DNA of 64,000 nucleotides. It comes from Casuarina equisetifolia (lineage: Eukaryota; Streptophyta; Magnoliopsida; Fagales; Casuarinaceae). The DNA lies in NCBI GenBank assembly GCA_028551475.1, contig CM052358.1:21540853-21604852 (forward strand). The letters run 5' to 3'. Below, piece after piece: positions 12,481 to 23,287 of this stretch (position 1 is the first letter of the stretch; every line of letters begins with the position of its first letter). The notes under the pieces were generated by a model. That model made no database searches, had not been told where the DNA came from, and saw only the letters and a program-made list of their open reading frames with translations. Made by a program: the position numbers and the translations under genes.

Positions 12481-13345
12481 TAGCAACTAGATAATCCGTT
12501 TGCATTAAATTTGAATAGTTACAAATAATGGAGGGGTAAGCATGTAGAAAAATATTGTATCAGTTAAAAACGATAATATTGTTTCTATCCAATTTGTCAT
12601 TATTAGATTAGAAAGTTGAATTATGTAAAACCAAAAATGTGAAGTAATTGTTTATACTTGTTAAGAATTAAGCATTAATAGATATTTTACTTTTACATTT
12701 AATTTTAAGTGCCTCAAGTCAGAAGAGAAGAATGCATCATTTAACATAAAGTCCTATTTGTAAACAGATAAAAGTCAATGTTGAACCAGTCTTACTTGCA
12801 TTACTATTTAAACTTAAAGATCAATTAGCACTTGTAGAGTAAATTTAACTTTGAACAACTACAAAAATATTAAATTCTAACGCTTTTCACCTAAGAAAAG
12901 CTAAAACTTTGCAAAACTCTCTAAAAAGGAATAGTTGATTTTTCTCTGTAAAAAACACATTTTATCGTTTAACCACACATTATTAGGATTTCACCTAATT
13001 ATACGTACCTTAATTTTCTATTTGCAAATTTTCGATATACCGCTGGAGAAACAAAATTAAAAGGAAAACAGTACAGTGTCCAAAAAAACAGCATGTTCGT
13101 CATGGCAAACGTTCGAGAATGAATCGTTGAAAAAATTAATTGGTATTAGAAACTTTGGATGTCATGCTGGTTACGATTGCGCTGCGGTCAAAATCTACAA
13201 TTGAATTAGTGTTGTGGCACTCTCAAGATTGTAACTCAAGGCTCTGCATCCACCAGTGAGCTTTAAGGCCATCTTAAGACCTATATCGTGGGAAGTATCT
13301 CCAGTTGGGTATCGAAGTATAACAAGCAGAATTAAGCGTTTACAT
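12481..13345. other. AT-rich spacer with one repeat piece
   Basis: No gene seen. The piece 13205-13340 (ctctcaagattg, ctccagttgggtat, aacaagcagaa) matches 8850-8960, 50100-50210 and 53045-53170, so it is another member of the dispersed family. Confidence 0.45.
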
Positions 13346-13348
13346 CTT

Positions 13349-13930
13349 TTACAGCTTTTTGATGCATAGTAAAAAAGAGAGAAAAAATTTCTTCATGAAA
13401 TGTGAAAAAATTTCTTCATGAAATATTATTGTAAACTTGTCTAAAATAAATAATATTGTTATATGGCTAATGCTTTGGTTAGCAAGTTCATAGGCTAATC
13501 TTTGGTGGAGATGTGGATGTACTATCTTTTTGCAAGTAAAATGATAATAAATTTGTATGTGCTTGGTTTTCTCATATAAAATGGGATTCATAGTAATTTC
13601 CACGACAAATTTATTGTCGCAATAAAAGGTTATAGGCATTATAAAAGTACTTGTAAATCCTAAAACATCTTAAATAGCCAAATCATTTCACAAGTGACCG
13701 ATACCATAGTACAATATTTGGACCCTATAGAAGATCGAACGCAGAAGATTGTGTCTTGATTTCCATGTGGCGAGGGATTCCCCAAACTTAACATAGGACC
13801 TCGTTGTTGATTGTTTTCCTATAAGGCAAGAACTATAAGTGGCATTAAGTTTAGCTTCTAGCCCAAGTTTATTAGCAAAATGCATCAATAAACCTTGGCC
13901 TAGTTGACTCTTGACATACCTAACAATGTA
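13349..13930 (-). pseudogene. Copia RNase H remnant
   Basis: Two minus-strand pieces of the C-terminal RNase H of a Ty1/Copia polyprotein. The upstream piece (13688-13930) contains STTRSYVKFGESLATWKSR, equivalent to the STTGYCVFxGGNLVSWKS motif. The downstream piece (13349-13639) contains PITFYCDNKFVVEITMNPIL and then EKTKHIQIYYHF, equivalent to CDNKSAIEIAxNPVFHERTKHIEIDCHF. The middle part, normally with the SSAEAEY motif, is lost or frameshifted. No LTR was found on either side. It is an old, truncated element. Confidence 0.8.
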
Positions 13931-14639
13931 ACATTAGATTACTTTGTTAAGTATAAAAGCCCCCAACACTTACTACTCTAGAGATGTAACCTAGAAGTCC
14001 ACTGACACGTGTATTTCTCTTCTGCATGCTCATCCCATCCATTAGTTACTCATTCACTTTTCATCCATCATTTGCTACTCCTTGGGAAATTTGCCCATGA
14101 CACTCCTCATTGGAATAAACAAGGTTAGGCTTGAATAGTAACTGCTTCATGACCGTCGATCCATCCCGTGCGTTAGCAACTGCCGATACAAAATTCTTGT
14201 TGTATCGAGCCTCCTCACAGCCCGCCAAAACGTTTGCTCTTTCGGCTCCTCTCCATTCCTTCTCTGAGGTGTTCTAGGACCTGCTCACTTCTTACCTTTA
14301 CCTCGTGGTTTCTAAGTCCAATGGCTATTGTGGGATTCACGTCACAACTTCTATGCCACGTCAACCTTTCCCTCAATTCCCTTGATCCTTCTACCACTGT
14401 CTGTTTGGATTAAACGGTTCGCATTTTTGGATATACGGGCTCCATCTTTGATAACTCATTGCATCATAGCCTCGAAGGATAAAAGGATACAGAGAGGCGC
14501 ATGTCAGAAGGAAAAGCTGAATATTTTGATAGATAAACTGCTGAATAGACGAGGCACTGCCTATTTATAGCACCCATTTACAGTAATAAGAATATATGTC
14601 CTCTTCATGACACACAAAGAAGTTTAGCCATCATAAAAT
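13931..14639. other. Unassigned, possibly an old LTR
   Basis: Contains a TATA-like ctatttatagc (about 14560) and a moderately GC-rich stretch at 14100-14420. The open frames at 14215-14397 (minus) and 14328-14570 (plus) show no motif. LTR origin is only a guess. Confidence 0.25.
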
Positions 14640-14900
14640 AATTTGAGGATTGTTTCGTTTGAAAATGTCCCATATGGCTTTTCTTTTGAAGATGGCAACT
14701 AAACAAAAGAATTGACCGTTGAATTCTCTTCTCAATCTATAGTAGTAACAGTAGTGTTGGTTGCCTTTGCTGCGGTGTTACTCAATGCATGTGCCTCCCC
14801 TACCTAAATACACTCTTTTGATGACCGCGTCTCAGCGCATGTGGTGTCTTTGCCAGCACTCAATTTGTGAGACAGTGGGGTTCCTTTCCATCCGTACGAG
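14640..14900 (+). repeat. Shrunken copy of the 42.1-42.9 kb RLP pseudogene locus
   Basis: 14690-14745 (aactaaacaaaagaattgacc, attctcttctcaa) matches 42130-42165. 14757-14890 (ttggttgcctttgctg, caatgcatgtgcc, gatgaccgcgtctc, ggttcctt) matches 42802-42957. The roughly 600 bp holding RLP pseudogene 2 between these anchors is absent here. Confidence 0.6.
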
Positions 14901-15120
14901 TACATATATAAAAATAAAATCTAGCAACTTTTTTCTTCTTTTTCATCATTTTGGAAGAATTTATCACATCGAAGTATTCAAAGCCACCAATCTCAAGAAA
15001 GCCTTCATCCAACAGATTGGAGATAGAAACAAAATGAAACAAACTGAAGTGACTCAAAGCAGTCGCCGCCAAGCCCAATACGACCTAATCCAAGTTGAAA
15101 TTTTGCACAATGCCAACCCA

Positions 15121-15243
15121 AAGTTTGGAAGCCGCTACTGCGACAGCCTTTCTGGCTGTATTTTGCGCCTCTCCACTCATTTCGTAGATGATTTTACCCA
15201 ATTGAACTACTGCCACTGTGTATTCGGGAGCTCCTTTTCCTCC
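15121..15243 (-). pseudogene. Plastid-type ribosomal protein L16-like fragment
   Basis: The minus-strand frame (15085-15300) contains [20 protein letters not shown], then EMSGEAQNTARKAVAVAASK. This closely follows the C-terminal part of bacterial/plastid L16 (GKGxPEYWVAVVKPGxILYEMxGVxENIARKAISIAASK). The plant mitochondrial L16 sequence is clearly different, so a plastid origin (NUPT) or a nuclear copy of it is most likely. Only about 41 residues are present, the conserved Trp is Thr, and the usual MPIRTQF end is missing. It lies about 125 bp outside the GATCC target duplication of the HSP90-carrying element, so it is not part of that element. Confidence 0.6.
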
Positions 15244-15367
15244 ACATGCGTCTCTGCGGGTCTTCCTGTGACGGTCTTTAAGGGGAACATGCGTGCCCAT
15301 ACTTTTCCACCACCCCGTTGCATGTTTCGGGTGATTGCTCGTCGCCTGCTTCTATTTGCCTAGATGT

Positions 15368-15372
15368 GATCC
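15368..15372. other. Target-site duplication GATCC (left)
   Basis: Five bases, gatcc, immediately before the left LTR. The identical gatcc lies at 24581-24585 right after the other LTR. This fixes both ends of the 9.2-kb element. Confidence 0.9.
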
Positions 15373-15629
15373 CGTTACAGTCCTGATATGGGTCAGCCGG
15401 AAAAGTGGATTTGGTAGCCAATTCTGGTCTCATCAGAGGGGGACCAGCACCTCCGGTCTCGTTAGAGGGAGACACGACACCTCTGGTCTCTAAGGGAGGC
15501 GCCACCATGGTTAAACTCAAGTCTTCATTCATCCAAAAGTACCTTTCACGTTACAAGAAGTGAAATATAAAAGGGTAAGACGGGCTTGGGCCAGACTTAT
15601 ACATTGGGCCCCAAACTAGACCCGCAACA
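15373..15629 (-). repeat. 3' LTR of the HSP90-carrying element
   Basis: 257 bp, read on the minus strand as TGTTGCGGG...CTGTAACG. It aligns with 24332-24580 with about 11 substitutions, one 1-bp indel and one short scrambled stretch (around 15595-15615). The usual terminal CA of this copy has mutated to CG (first plus-strand base is c where the other copy has t). Confidence 0.9.
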
Positions 15630-15645
15630 TTCCATCCCCCTTTAA
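15630..15645 (-). other. Polypurine tract
   Basis: On the minus strand the sequence entering the 3' LTR is AAAGGGGGATGGAA followed by TGTTGCGGG. This is a textbook plus-strand priming tract directly abutting the LTR. Confidence 0.8.
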
Positions 15646-15748
15646 CAAAGCTTGTCCTTAAGCTTTTAGAAATTACAAGTGACGTAAAAACTAAAGACTC
15701 AATACAATAGTCCAACAACTTAGACCCATAAAAGACCACCCAACCAAA

Positions 15749-16210
15749 CTCAATACAAATAAAATCAAGAAACTTAATGACCCTTTTGATGTTCTTCGAC
15801 CAACAGTACTTTTCTGTCACCAAGCCATAAAGAGAAGCCATAATTCTGCCCGAGATGACAACCTTCTCAACTTTGTCTTCCAAGATGTCCTTCATGGTCT
15901 TGTAGAAATTCTTGAAGGACTCCTTCTCCTCCCTTTGTTGCTGCTCTTCCTCGTTCTCTTCGTCAGGCTTCAAGCCCTTCTTGGTTGCAGAAACCAGCTC
16001 CTTACCATCGTACTCTTTCAACTGCCCTACTAAGTATGTGTTGATGGCATTAATTATGAAAAGCACCTCATACCTCTTCTTCTCGAGTCTCTCCAAGAAT
16101 AGAGAGTTCTTCACTGCCTTCTTGCTCTCGTCAGTGGTGGAAGAAAGGTCTTTTTGACCCTCTACAGAGAAATGTATAACGGTGCAGTGATCCTCCCAGG
16201 AATTAGTCAA
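15749..16210 (-). pseudogene. Captured HSP90 fragment in open frame
   Basis: Fragment of cytosolic HSP90, the ATP-dependent chaperone, within the open minus frame 15551-16357. Residues about 50-68 of that frame (LTNSWEDHCTVIHFSVEGQ) match the middle-domain LTNDWEDHLAVKHFSVEGQ stretch. Residues about 69-203 match a later middle to C-terminal portion: ESKKAVKNSLFLERLEKKRY, then YLVGQLKEYDGKELVSATKK, DKVEKVVISGRI and a degraded LVTGEYGW equivalent. Roughly 150 residues that separate the two parts in real HSP90 are missing, with the join at EGQ. The ATPase domain and the C-terminal MEEVD are absent, so it cannot act as a chaperone. The frame runs on through the purine tract into the LTR. Direction equals that of the retrotransposon, as expected if capture happened at the RNA or reverse-transcription stage. 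Confidence 0.85.
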
Positions 16211-16522
16211 TCTCGGATGTTGGTTAATCTCTGCCGGAAAGTCAAGGTTGTTGTCCATATTTTCATCACGGCAGTGGAAAGAAATAAACTTCAAGATGCA
16301 TCCAAATTGGACCACTTCTGCAATAAAGGCCCCATTCCCGAGTTGAATAGTGTTCAATCTAGCACATGCCCTTACTTTTGTTACCTTTTGAAACTAAGGA
16401 GAAAATTCTGGACTCCCGTAAGCAACACCAATTAGTTTGCTCTCATTCAGGCTGACAACCCAATAGTTTTTAACTGACTTCCTTCTGCTGAATTTAAAAG
16501 GCAAGAGCCAACTTCCAATATC

Positions 16523-17005
16523 TCAGTTGATAAAAACTCTTGACGAGCCATAAATGGAAGTTGAAATTCCCTTTGGGGGAAAAAGAATTTGAACCGCATA
16601 GAATATTGTCTTGATATCAGTTGTATCTCGCAGCTCCCTTATCTCACCATCTAAAAGAACACCCCAACTTGAAATCAAGGGAATCTTATTAACCAAATCC
16701 TTGTCAGCAATTTCATCAAACACTAACCACACAGACTCAACCTTCCCACTAATCTTCCATGCACACTTTGACTGTACCGAATATTCTTTTCTTCCTTTCA
16801 CCCTTCTCCATCGTGCATTATTATTAACGAGAACCTTAGTAGGCTTAAAAATAGCAACAACATAAACATCCTTCATGGTAAAAGATTCTTCCTCCTCAAA
16901 AGTAGGAATTCCCCATTGATAGGGATACAAAATGCTTACCACTGTAGCAGCACATTCTTGTATTTTGCAAAAGGGAAAGTGTTTCTTCAGAATAGTTGGG
17001 TTCAT
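16523..17005 (-). CDS. Unrecognised ORF in the HSP90-carrying element
   Basis: 160-residue open frame on the element's sense strand. It has no motif I recognise. It is mixed hydrophobic and charged, with an acidic stretch FEEEES near residue 36 and a basic stretch RWRRVKGRKE near residue 65. It lies between the Lys/Gln-rich frame (17022-17717) and the HSP90 fragment and is in a different frame from each. It could be a second captured host fragment or a diverged gag-like region. Expression is unknown. Confidence 0.35.
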   Translation of the reverse strand: MNPTILKKHFPFCKIQECAATVVSILYPYQWGIPTFEEEESFTMKDVYVVAIFKPTKVLVNNNARWRRVKGRKEYSVQSKCAWKISGKVESVWLVFDEIADKDLVNKIPLISSWGVLLDGEIRELRDTTDIKTIFYAVQILFPPKGISTSIYGSSRVFIN

Positions 17006-17021
17006 TGCTCTGTTTCTAGTT

Positions 17022-17717
17022 TTAGTTTTGGTTTTGTCCCTGTTCCTGGTGGTTTTGGTTTTGGCTCTGTTTCCGGTTTTGATTTCGATTTTGGCCCTGC
17101 TCTTTTTCTCTCTTATTCTCTTTCCACGACAATTCTTCTCCCTTCCACCATAATTTCCTCTTTTCCTTTTCTCCCTTCTTTCTTTTCCTTTTTCCCTTCT
17201 CTCTTTTCCACCATGCTTTCCTTCTTTTCTCTCTCCTCCTCACTATCTTCCCTCGCCAAATCCGAAATGTCCTAAACTCGATCCTCCCATAATACCCATT
17301 AAGAACCAAAATAAAGTTTTTCACTAAAATACTCCAATGAATTCTATTTCTTAATTTTCGCCCACAAACATCATTACAATGGAGGGGATCAAATTCAATA
17401 CCAGAAAAATTACCATTTTCAAGATCACATAAGTTGTGTTCCAGTGGCTCCTCACAGACATTTAATATCTCAAGACCCAATGAGCCCGGAAGTTTCTTAT
17501 AACAATAATTAAAATCAATAAACTTGGCTGAAATCACCATTTTCGGATAAATTAATCCAAAGGAAACAAGGACAGTGCCAGGAACAATCGAAACAACCAT
17601 ACAAAGTCCCCAACCGAAACTCCAAATCCCACTAAAGCAAAACCCAGGTTTCAACTCAGAAACATCAACCACACCCCGATAACATCCCCTTCTAATTCCC
17701 ACCAAACATCGAACCAA
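17022..17717 (-). CDS. Unrecognised ORF with Lys-rich and Gln/Asn-rich tail
   Basis: 231-residue open frame on the sense strand of the element. The N-terminal part is hydrophobic with many Gly, Cys and Val. From about residue 160 it turns strongly basic (KRRKAWWKREKGKRKRKKGE) and ends in short QN-type repeats (QGQNRNQNRKQSQNQNHQEQ). The tail reflects a pyrimidine-rich low-complexity tract at 17040-17260 on the plus strand, so part of the open frame may simply lack stop codons by composition. I do not recognise a family, and a captured exon is possible. Confidence 0.35.
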   Translation of the reverse strand: MVRCLVGIRRGCYRGVVDVSELKPGFCFSGIWSFGWGLCMVVSIVPGTVLVSFGLIYPKMVISAKFIDFNYCYKKLPGSLGLEILNVCEEPLEHNLCDLENGNFSGIEFDPLHCNDVCGRKLRNRIHWSILVKNFILVLNGYYGRIEFRTFRIWRGKIVRRREKRRKAWWKREKGKRKRKKGEKEKRKLWWKGEELSWKENKREKEQGQNRNQNRKQSQNQNHQEQGQNQN

Positions 17718-18084
17718 CTAAAACTAATATCCCAACTAACGAACGTAACATTCATATTCTCAAAACAACAATGCAAATTCTCACAAAATAAAGTGATACT
17801 TTTCAAACTAACCCGGAACTGCGCTCGCCAGAATTTTCGCCGGCGACGCTCCGGCGGCCCCCCCGATGGAACGGAACTCCAGTGACCATCCCATTAGATA
17901 GATCGGGAGGTCGGCTTCCACTGTGGCCGGCGCATGGGGCTCCGTTTGGCACCCAACAGCCTAGATCTAACATCATCCAGGTTGGTCGAAGCCTCTTTGT
18001 TGCCGGAATTTCAAATCGGACATTAGCCGGCTGCTTCCGGCGCCTCTGCTGGCCTACAATTCGATCTTGCGGTCTTCCACTGTG
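17718..18084 (-). other. GC-rich interior of the HSP90-carrying element
   Basis: Around 17815-18085 the sequence is unusually GC-rich for this window (gcgacgctccggcggccccc, ctgtggccggcgcatggggc). It resembles a gene 5' region or CpG-rich exon and contrasts with the AT-rich nested element that follows. The plus-strand frame at 17882-18094 is probably a shadow. Origin unknown. Confidence 0.4.
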
Positions 18085-18089
18085 GGTAG
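18085..18089. other. Target-site duplication GGTAG (left)
   Basis: ggtag precedes the left LTR of the nested element; ggtaa follows the right LTR at 23729-23733. Four of five bases agree, which fits an old insertion. Confidence 0.7.
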
Positions 18090-18550
18090 TGTGAGAATTT
18101 AGTCGACCTCTAATGAGATCGAAAAGTCAAGATATGCGTAGTCATATCTAAAACACCAAAATGAATAAAAAATAAGAAAAACATATCATATTTCAATCTT
18201 TTAAGAAGATTCACAAACGCAAAATCAATCTTCAAGTTAAGTTCATATCCTCTATTCTCATTTTATAGGCACGGGCTTGATGAGAGAAGTTAAAGGGTTA
18301 CAACTTGAAGAATGGAGCCTCTTACAACCCTAATGCCTGAATAATGTGCTTAAATAGTATGAGTTAGAGGATAGGACCTAGCCCTAGCCTTATGTGCCAC
18401 CAAATAGACTCACTCATCACAGCCCTATTTGGTTAGCCATGACCCACATTAGCAAGTCTATATTGATTAAATGGATTCTTAAGTCTTACCTTATTAGACC
18501 AACATTAATATAAGCCCACCTTATGGAAAACTTAAAAAATTATGCTAACA
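18090..18550 (-). repeat. 3' LTR of nested element
   Basis: 461 bp, minus strand TGTTAGCATAA...AATTCTCACA. It differs from the partner LTR at about 38 aligned positions plus one roughly 20-bp length difference near 18420-18465, by hand count. Confidence 0.9.
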
Positions 18551-20984
18551 TTCTCCTATTTAGGCTATATTAATATAAACAAAATAGTAATAATAATAAT
18601 TAGTATTTCAAAATAATTATTTGTACATGCCTTTATGTTGATCTAGAGATTGTTTTTCAAAAATATTCTCATGATATAAGATTTTAACTTTTGAATCATG
18701 ACAGTAGTTATACCGCTTAATTAATATAATACTTATCATGGTCATAAAAGCTTCAACATCATGATAAGGATGAATATGGTAATACGGCAACCACATAACA
18801 TTTTCTACTTCCTGTGTTATTTATGTTGTTTGTCCAATTCTCTCTCCTTCGATAACAAAATATCATCAGAGAATATACTTTATTGTTTCAATGAACTTAT
18901 ATGTCTTGTACTTAATAACTCGAGTTTAACTTTATATGTCACAAGACATGCTTTATGGCTACCTCAACCATTATTTAAGGTTTACACCTCCCTTAAGACT
19001 TTACTCTCTATATATATTATGTATATATGCAGATTTAACCTGTCAACATATAAAGCATCCACATGCTAAATACAACTAGCAAAACTAATGACAAGTTATA
19101 CATATTTCAACAATTTACCCAATGGTAAATCAATTTAGTAGTAAACTTTATATTATAGTGCTTCCACTGAGTAATAGCATCCTATGCTCTTATGTTCATA
19201 GTGATGATATATCTTTAAAAGCACAAGTCTTTAGTATATGGGTGTGTAAACATAGCATCTGTAATGATATTATAAACTATAATGTCACCTTTCTTAAGTT
19301 TGTCCTTTATAACTTAATGTTTGATTTCTTTGTGTTTAGACCATGTGATACCTTTATAGTTTTATAATACAACAACTTTATTATTACAAAATAACCTAAT
19401 AGGTCTAACAAAGAAATTAAACACTGTCAACTCATCAATGAGTACTTTAGACAAATTACCTAAATAGCTGCCCTATAGCATGCTACAAAATTTTGTTTAT
19501 ATAATTGAAGAAGTCAAATGTTTATGTTTTGCACTTTTCATGATACTGTCCAAATCTCTATAATGACATCCTAATGTAGATTACAAAACATTATTGCAGC
19601 TTACAAGGTCTAAATTTGTACATCCCACTAACTACAAGTTATCTACATATTTATATGTCAACAAATAAAAATTTATTTTTTAAGTACTTGAGAAGCTTCT
19701 TGTAACAATCAAATAAACTTGATCAAAATCTAACTGACTTCTATCCAAAACTTGTTGAAGATAATGTGAGGTCTAGTGCAAACTTTAACATACATGGTGC
19801 TTCTTAATGCATTAGAATATGACATTTACTTCTTGTTTATTTCTTTATTTTTTAAGTGTTGCTATAGTTTTCGTCAATTACCTTTAAGAATAAGAATAAT
19901 TCTAGGCATGCAAACCTTCATATGGAACCTTTATGAAGCACTATTAACTTATGTCTTTTAAAAAAGACTTAATAATCACCAATAATAATACTTATGACTA
20001 CTAAATAACTATATTATACCATAAAATAACTTTTGATCATTGCTCATAAGCAAGACAACATCCGTATTGGTATACTCCCACTAAACTAAGTATATATTCA
20101 TGTATAGTCTATTCTATTCAGTGTAGTACCATATAAAAATATAAACTTTCAAACTTCAAGCACTATTATTGGAAAAACATGCTTGAGTCCATAAATAAGC
20201 ATAAATTCATCTATATTATATACTCTAAGATTGAATCATACATAGACTTCCTTATTCAAAAATGGTCTTCATGTCCATATGGTATAATTTCCTATCCACT
20301 AGTGTGATTTTAAACCTCTTAACCTTTTACAAAAGCTCTTTAAACTTTTGTATACATTTATTACCAATAGATAATTTAACAAGCTCACCACCTTTAGACA
20401 ACTCAACAAAATCACAAAATATCATTATGACTCATCAACTACATTTCGTTGCTCATTATATTTAATCATAATTTCAATTAAGGCATCCGTATGAGCAATA
20501 TGATTCATCATGATATCAATGTCATAGTCATCTAAAAGACACAATAATATAAATAAACAATCAGTCTTCTTTACCAATAGAACCGCCAAGATAAATACCA
20601 TAATTAGATTATATACTTGTGATACCTCATTTAGAACTTTATCAATAACTAGTTCAATTACCTTAGTGGGTCCCCATTTTAATCCTTTAAGCTCGACATA
20701 TATCTTACTTTGCCATATTGAGCTTTAGAAACTTTATAACTTTATACTTTTAGAGCCTTTTATTAAAAAATTAATATCCCTTCAAATGATCCAAGTAAGA
20801 TACTAAATTACTTTATTCTAGAATAACTTTAGTCCTTTATTCTTACTTGTAAAAGGTTAAGATGAATGCTTTTATGAATTCTTAAATAGTGAAAGCAACT
20901 TGATTAGTTGCACCAATATTTAGCCATTAGGAACTAGATGGGGCTTTCGATAAAATAGATTCATAAACTAATGCCAAAGGTTGC

Positions 20985-21100
20985 AGTCTATCATCATATG
21001 ACCCTTCTTAGCTTTACACTTTATTGACCAAGCCTCATATAATTGTAGTCTATCTATCCTCATGTGACCCCTCTTCTTATATGAGAAGCAATGATCACTA
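20985..21100 (-). pseudogene. Two zinc-knuckle-like gag motifs
   Basis: The minus strand reads CFSYKKRGHMRID and, about 45 bp further on, KCKAKKGHMMIDC. Both resemble the CX2CX4HX4C knuckle of retroelement gag, with the second Cys replaced by Tyr and the last Cys lost in the first, and a one-residue spacing change in the second. Tandem knuckles of this kind occur in some plant Copia elements. They place the gag end of the nested element here. Confidence 0.5.
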
Positions 21101-23270
21101 TCCTCCTAAAAGGATTTTTCTCTTCACCTCTTAACATTATGTTAAATAACTCAAAATCCTTAATGATATTGTGAATAACTTTATAAGTATTAAACCTTGA
21201 TCCTTACCTTTACTGGTACTAGAACTTGATTTGAAAATCTATCAAACCCCTAATATAGTTTCTAGTACTTCTATTACCATCAAGCTTTAGAACAAACACT
21301 TTAATGGGAGTATTTAATGAGGCAGTATACCTTAATGCCACTTAATGTATAAATTCCTTAATAGTGCAATTAATCACCCTATGATGATTCTAAATTGACC
21401 CCTTCATAGACAGTATACAAAACAACTTTTTATCAATACTAAAGTAATAATCAATACGATTTATTGATTTATCCATATAGACAAAATCCTACATATGTCA
21501 TATATAAAAAAAAAAACTTCATGTTTTCCTTCTACTTCAAAAGTGAAGGCTGCATATAAACCTTAATTAGCTTGTTGACAAACAAGGTAATTAAAATGAA
21601 ACCGATATAAGGTTAGTCATGTGAATATGACATGAGCTTAATTTCATGAATATTGAGAGATTCACAAACTCTATCATGTAAACACCTTTGGGCAGAATAC
21701 AATATTGCAAAATCTCTACAGTAATGGCCATGAGAATTTTCTAATCTTCATAATCTTCCACCTTTGGATGTATAGATAAATCCAATTAGTCCAGACTCAT
21801 GCATTTCCAACTATGCATCCCTCTAAATTTCAATATATAATCACCTCATTTGGGAGTATGACTACACATTAAAACAAGAGATATCCCTCAACTACATGAG
21901 ACAAACCTTTTGAACACAATTAAGATGTGCTACTTTGGTAGTCACAACCTAATTGGATCAATCTCACACCGCGGGATATATTTGATATAACCCACAATCC
22001 TTAGTATGTAATTTGTACTTATTTGACTAGGGGTACTTTTATTTCCAAATTACACATAAAAAAAAAAACTTTGATGAGTGTCAACTAAATACATGCTATA
22101 ATTATATAACTGTATTACAACAAAAAGCATGCTTATCCAATATTAAAAATATGCTAAAACGATCATGCACATTCTCTATAACATTAATATTAAAGAATTA
22201 ACTTAAAGTATGCTACATATGAATATACCGTATTTAGTATACAACTTAATGTACTAAATATGCTAAAACAACAATGCATATTCACTATATTATTTTATAG
22301 TTCAATCTTATTGAATAACATATCACAAGGCATGTTTAAAATTAAACCAATATTTAAATAAACATGCACCATAAACTTTAAATAGTAAAAAATAACTTAT
22401 CTTATGCTTAAAACATATCACATCATATATTAAAATGTTTTAAATTTAAAAACTTACATTTTAGTGCAAACCACATTGAATTTTAACCTTTCACACACTC
22501 TCACGCGCCCTCCAAAGCTTTTGGACAAAATGTTGACTTTTGACATGTTGATCGTTGACTCGTTGGCCTATTGACTCATTGACCATTGACTGTTGACCGG
22601 GTCGGACTAACCCAAGTAGGCCAGGCTGGATGACCAGATGGGCTGAACCAAAACCCTAATGGGCTAGGCTAGAAGACTAAATGGGCTGGTCCGAGATTTG
22701 AATGGGTTGCTCCAAATGTACCGCGCCCAAGTGAGCCCTACAGAAATGGGTCAAACCTAATTAGGTCGAACCTGAGTGGCCCTTTGACCTTGGGTTGACT
22801 GAGTTGACCCAAAATAGCCGACCTAGGCCGACTCGATTATGGATTAGGCTTACCTGAGGCCAAATCTGAATGACCCGCGAATCAGGTCTGAAAATTGTCG
22901 TGCGGGTCGAAAACGACCTGAACAGATTGCGAATGAATCTATTCGCAATCTATCGATCTGTGCATTTCTACATAGATCTGCCACCAATCACTAAGTGGCA
23001 CAGAACCACTAGAATTAAGTAGAAAACACTTTATTTGGGTTATTTATCCCTAAAATTGATTAAAATAGAAAATCAATAAAAAATTTTGCAAAAACTGGAA
23101 AAACCTTTGGTAGATGCGATTAAATCATGTAATCAGCATCTAAATATGTCGATATACATGTTTTTGCAACAATAATACCGAAAATAAAAACAAAACTCAA
23201 TCGATTTGTGATTGAGAACTTTTATAAAACCTAAGAAAAATAAAAATGTAGGTTTTAGACCTAATCTACA

Positions 23271-23285
23271 CCCACTTTGATACCA
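23271..23285 (-). other. Primer-binding site of nested element
   Basis: The minus strand reads TGGTATCAAAGTGGG two bases after the 5' LTR. The canonical iMet-tRNA site is TGGTATCAGAGC, so this is a mutated version. Confidence 0.7.
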
Positions 23286-23287
23286 CA

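Noticed and set aside
14761..15363. Plus-strand 200-codon open frame as a gene
   Set aside because: It lies opposite the L16-like minus-strand frame and shows no motif of its own; it spans unrelated pieces (RLP-locus copy and L16 region).
17022..17275. Plus-strand frames 16916-17275 and 16932-17153 as membrane proteins
   Set aside because: They are shadows of a pyrimidine-rich low-complexity tract; the hydrophobic Phe/Leu runs come from composition.
18551..23270. Plus-strand frames 18761-19069, 19122-19367 and 20262-20465 as genes
   Set aside because: They are antisense frames in the AT-rich interior of the nested retroelement and show no conserved residues.
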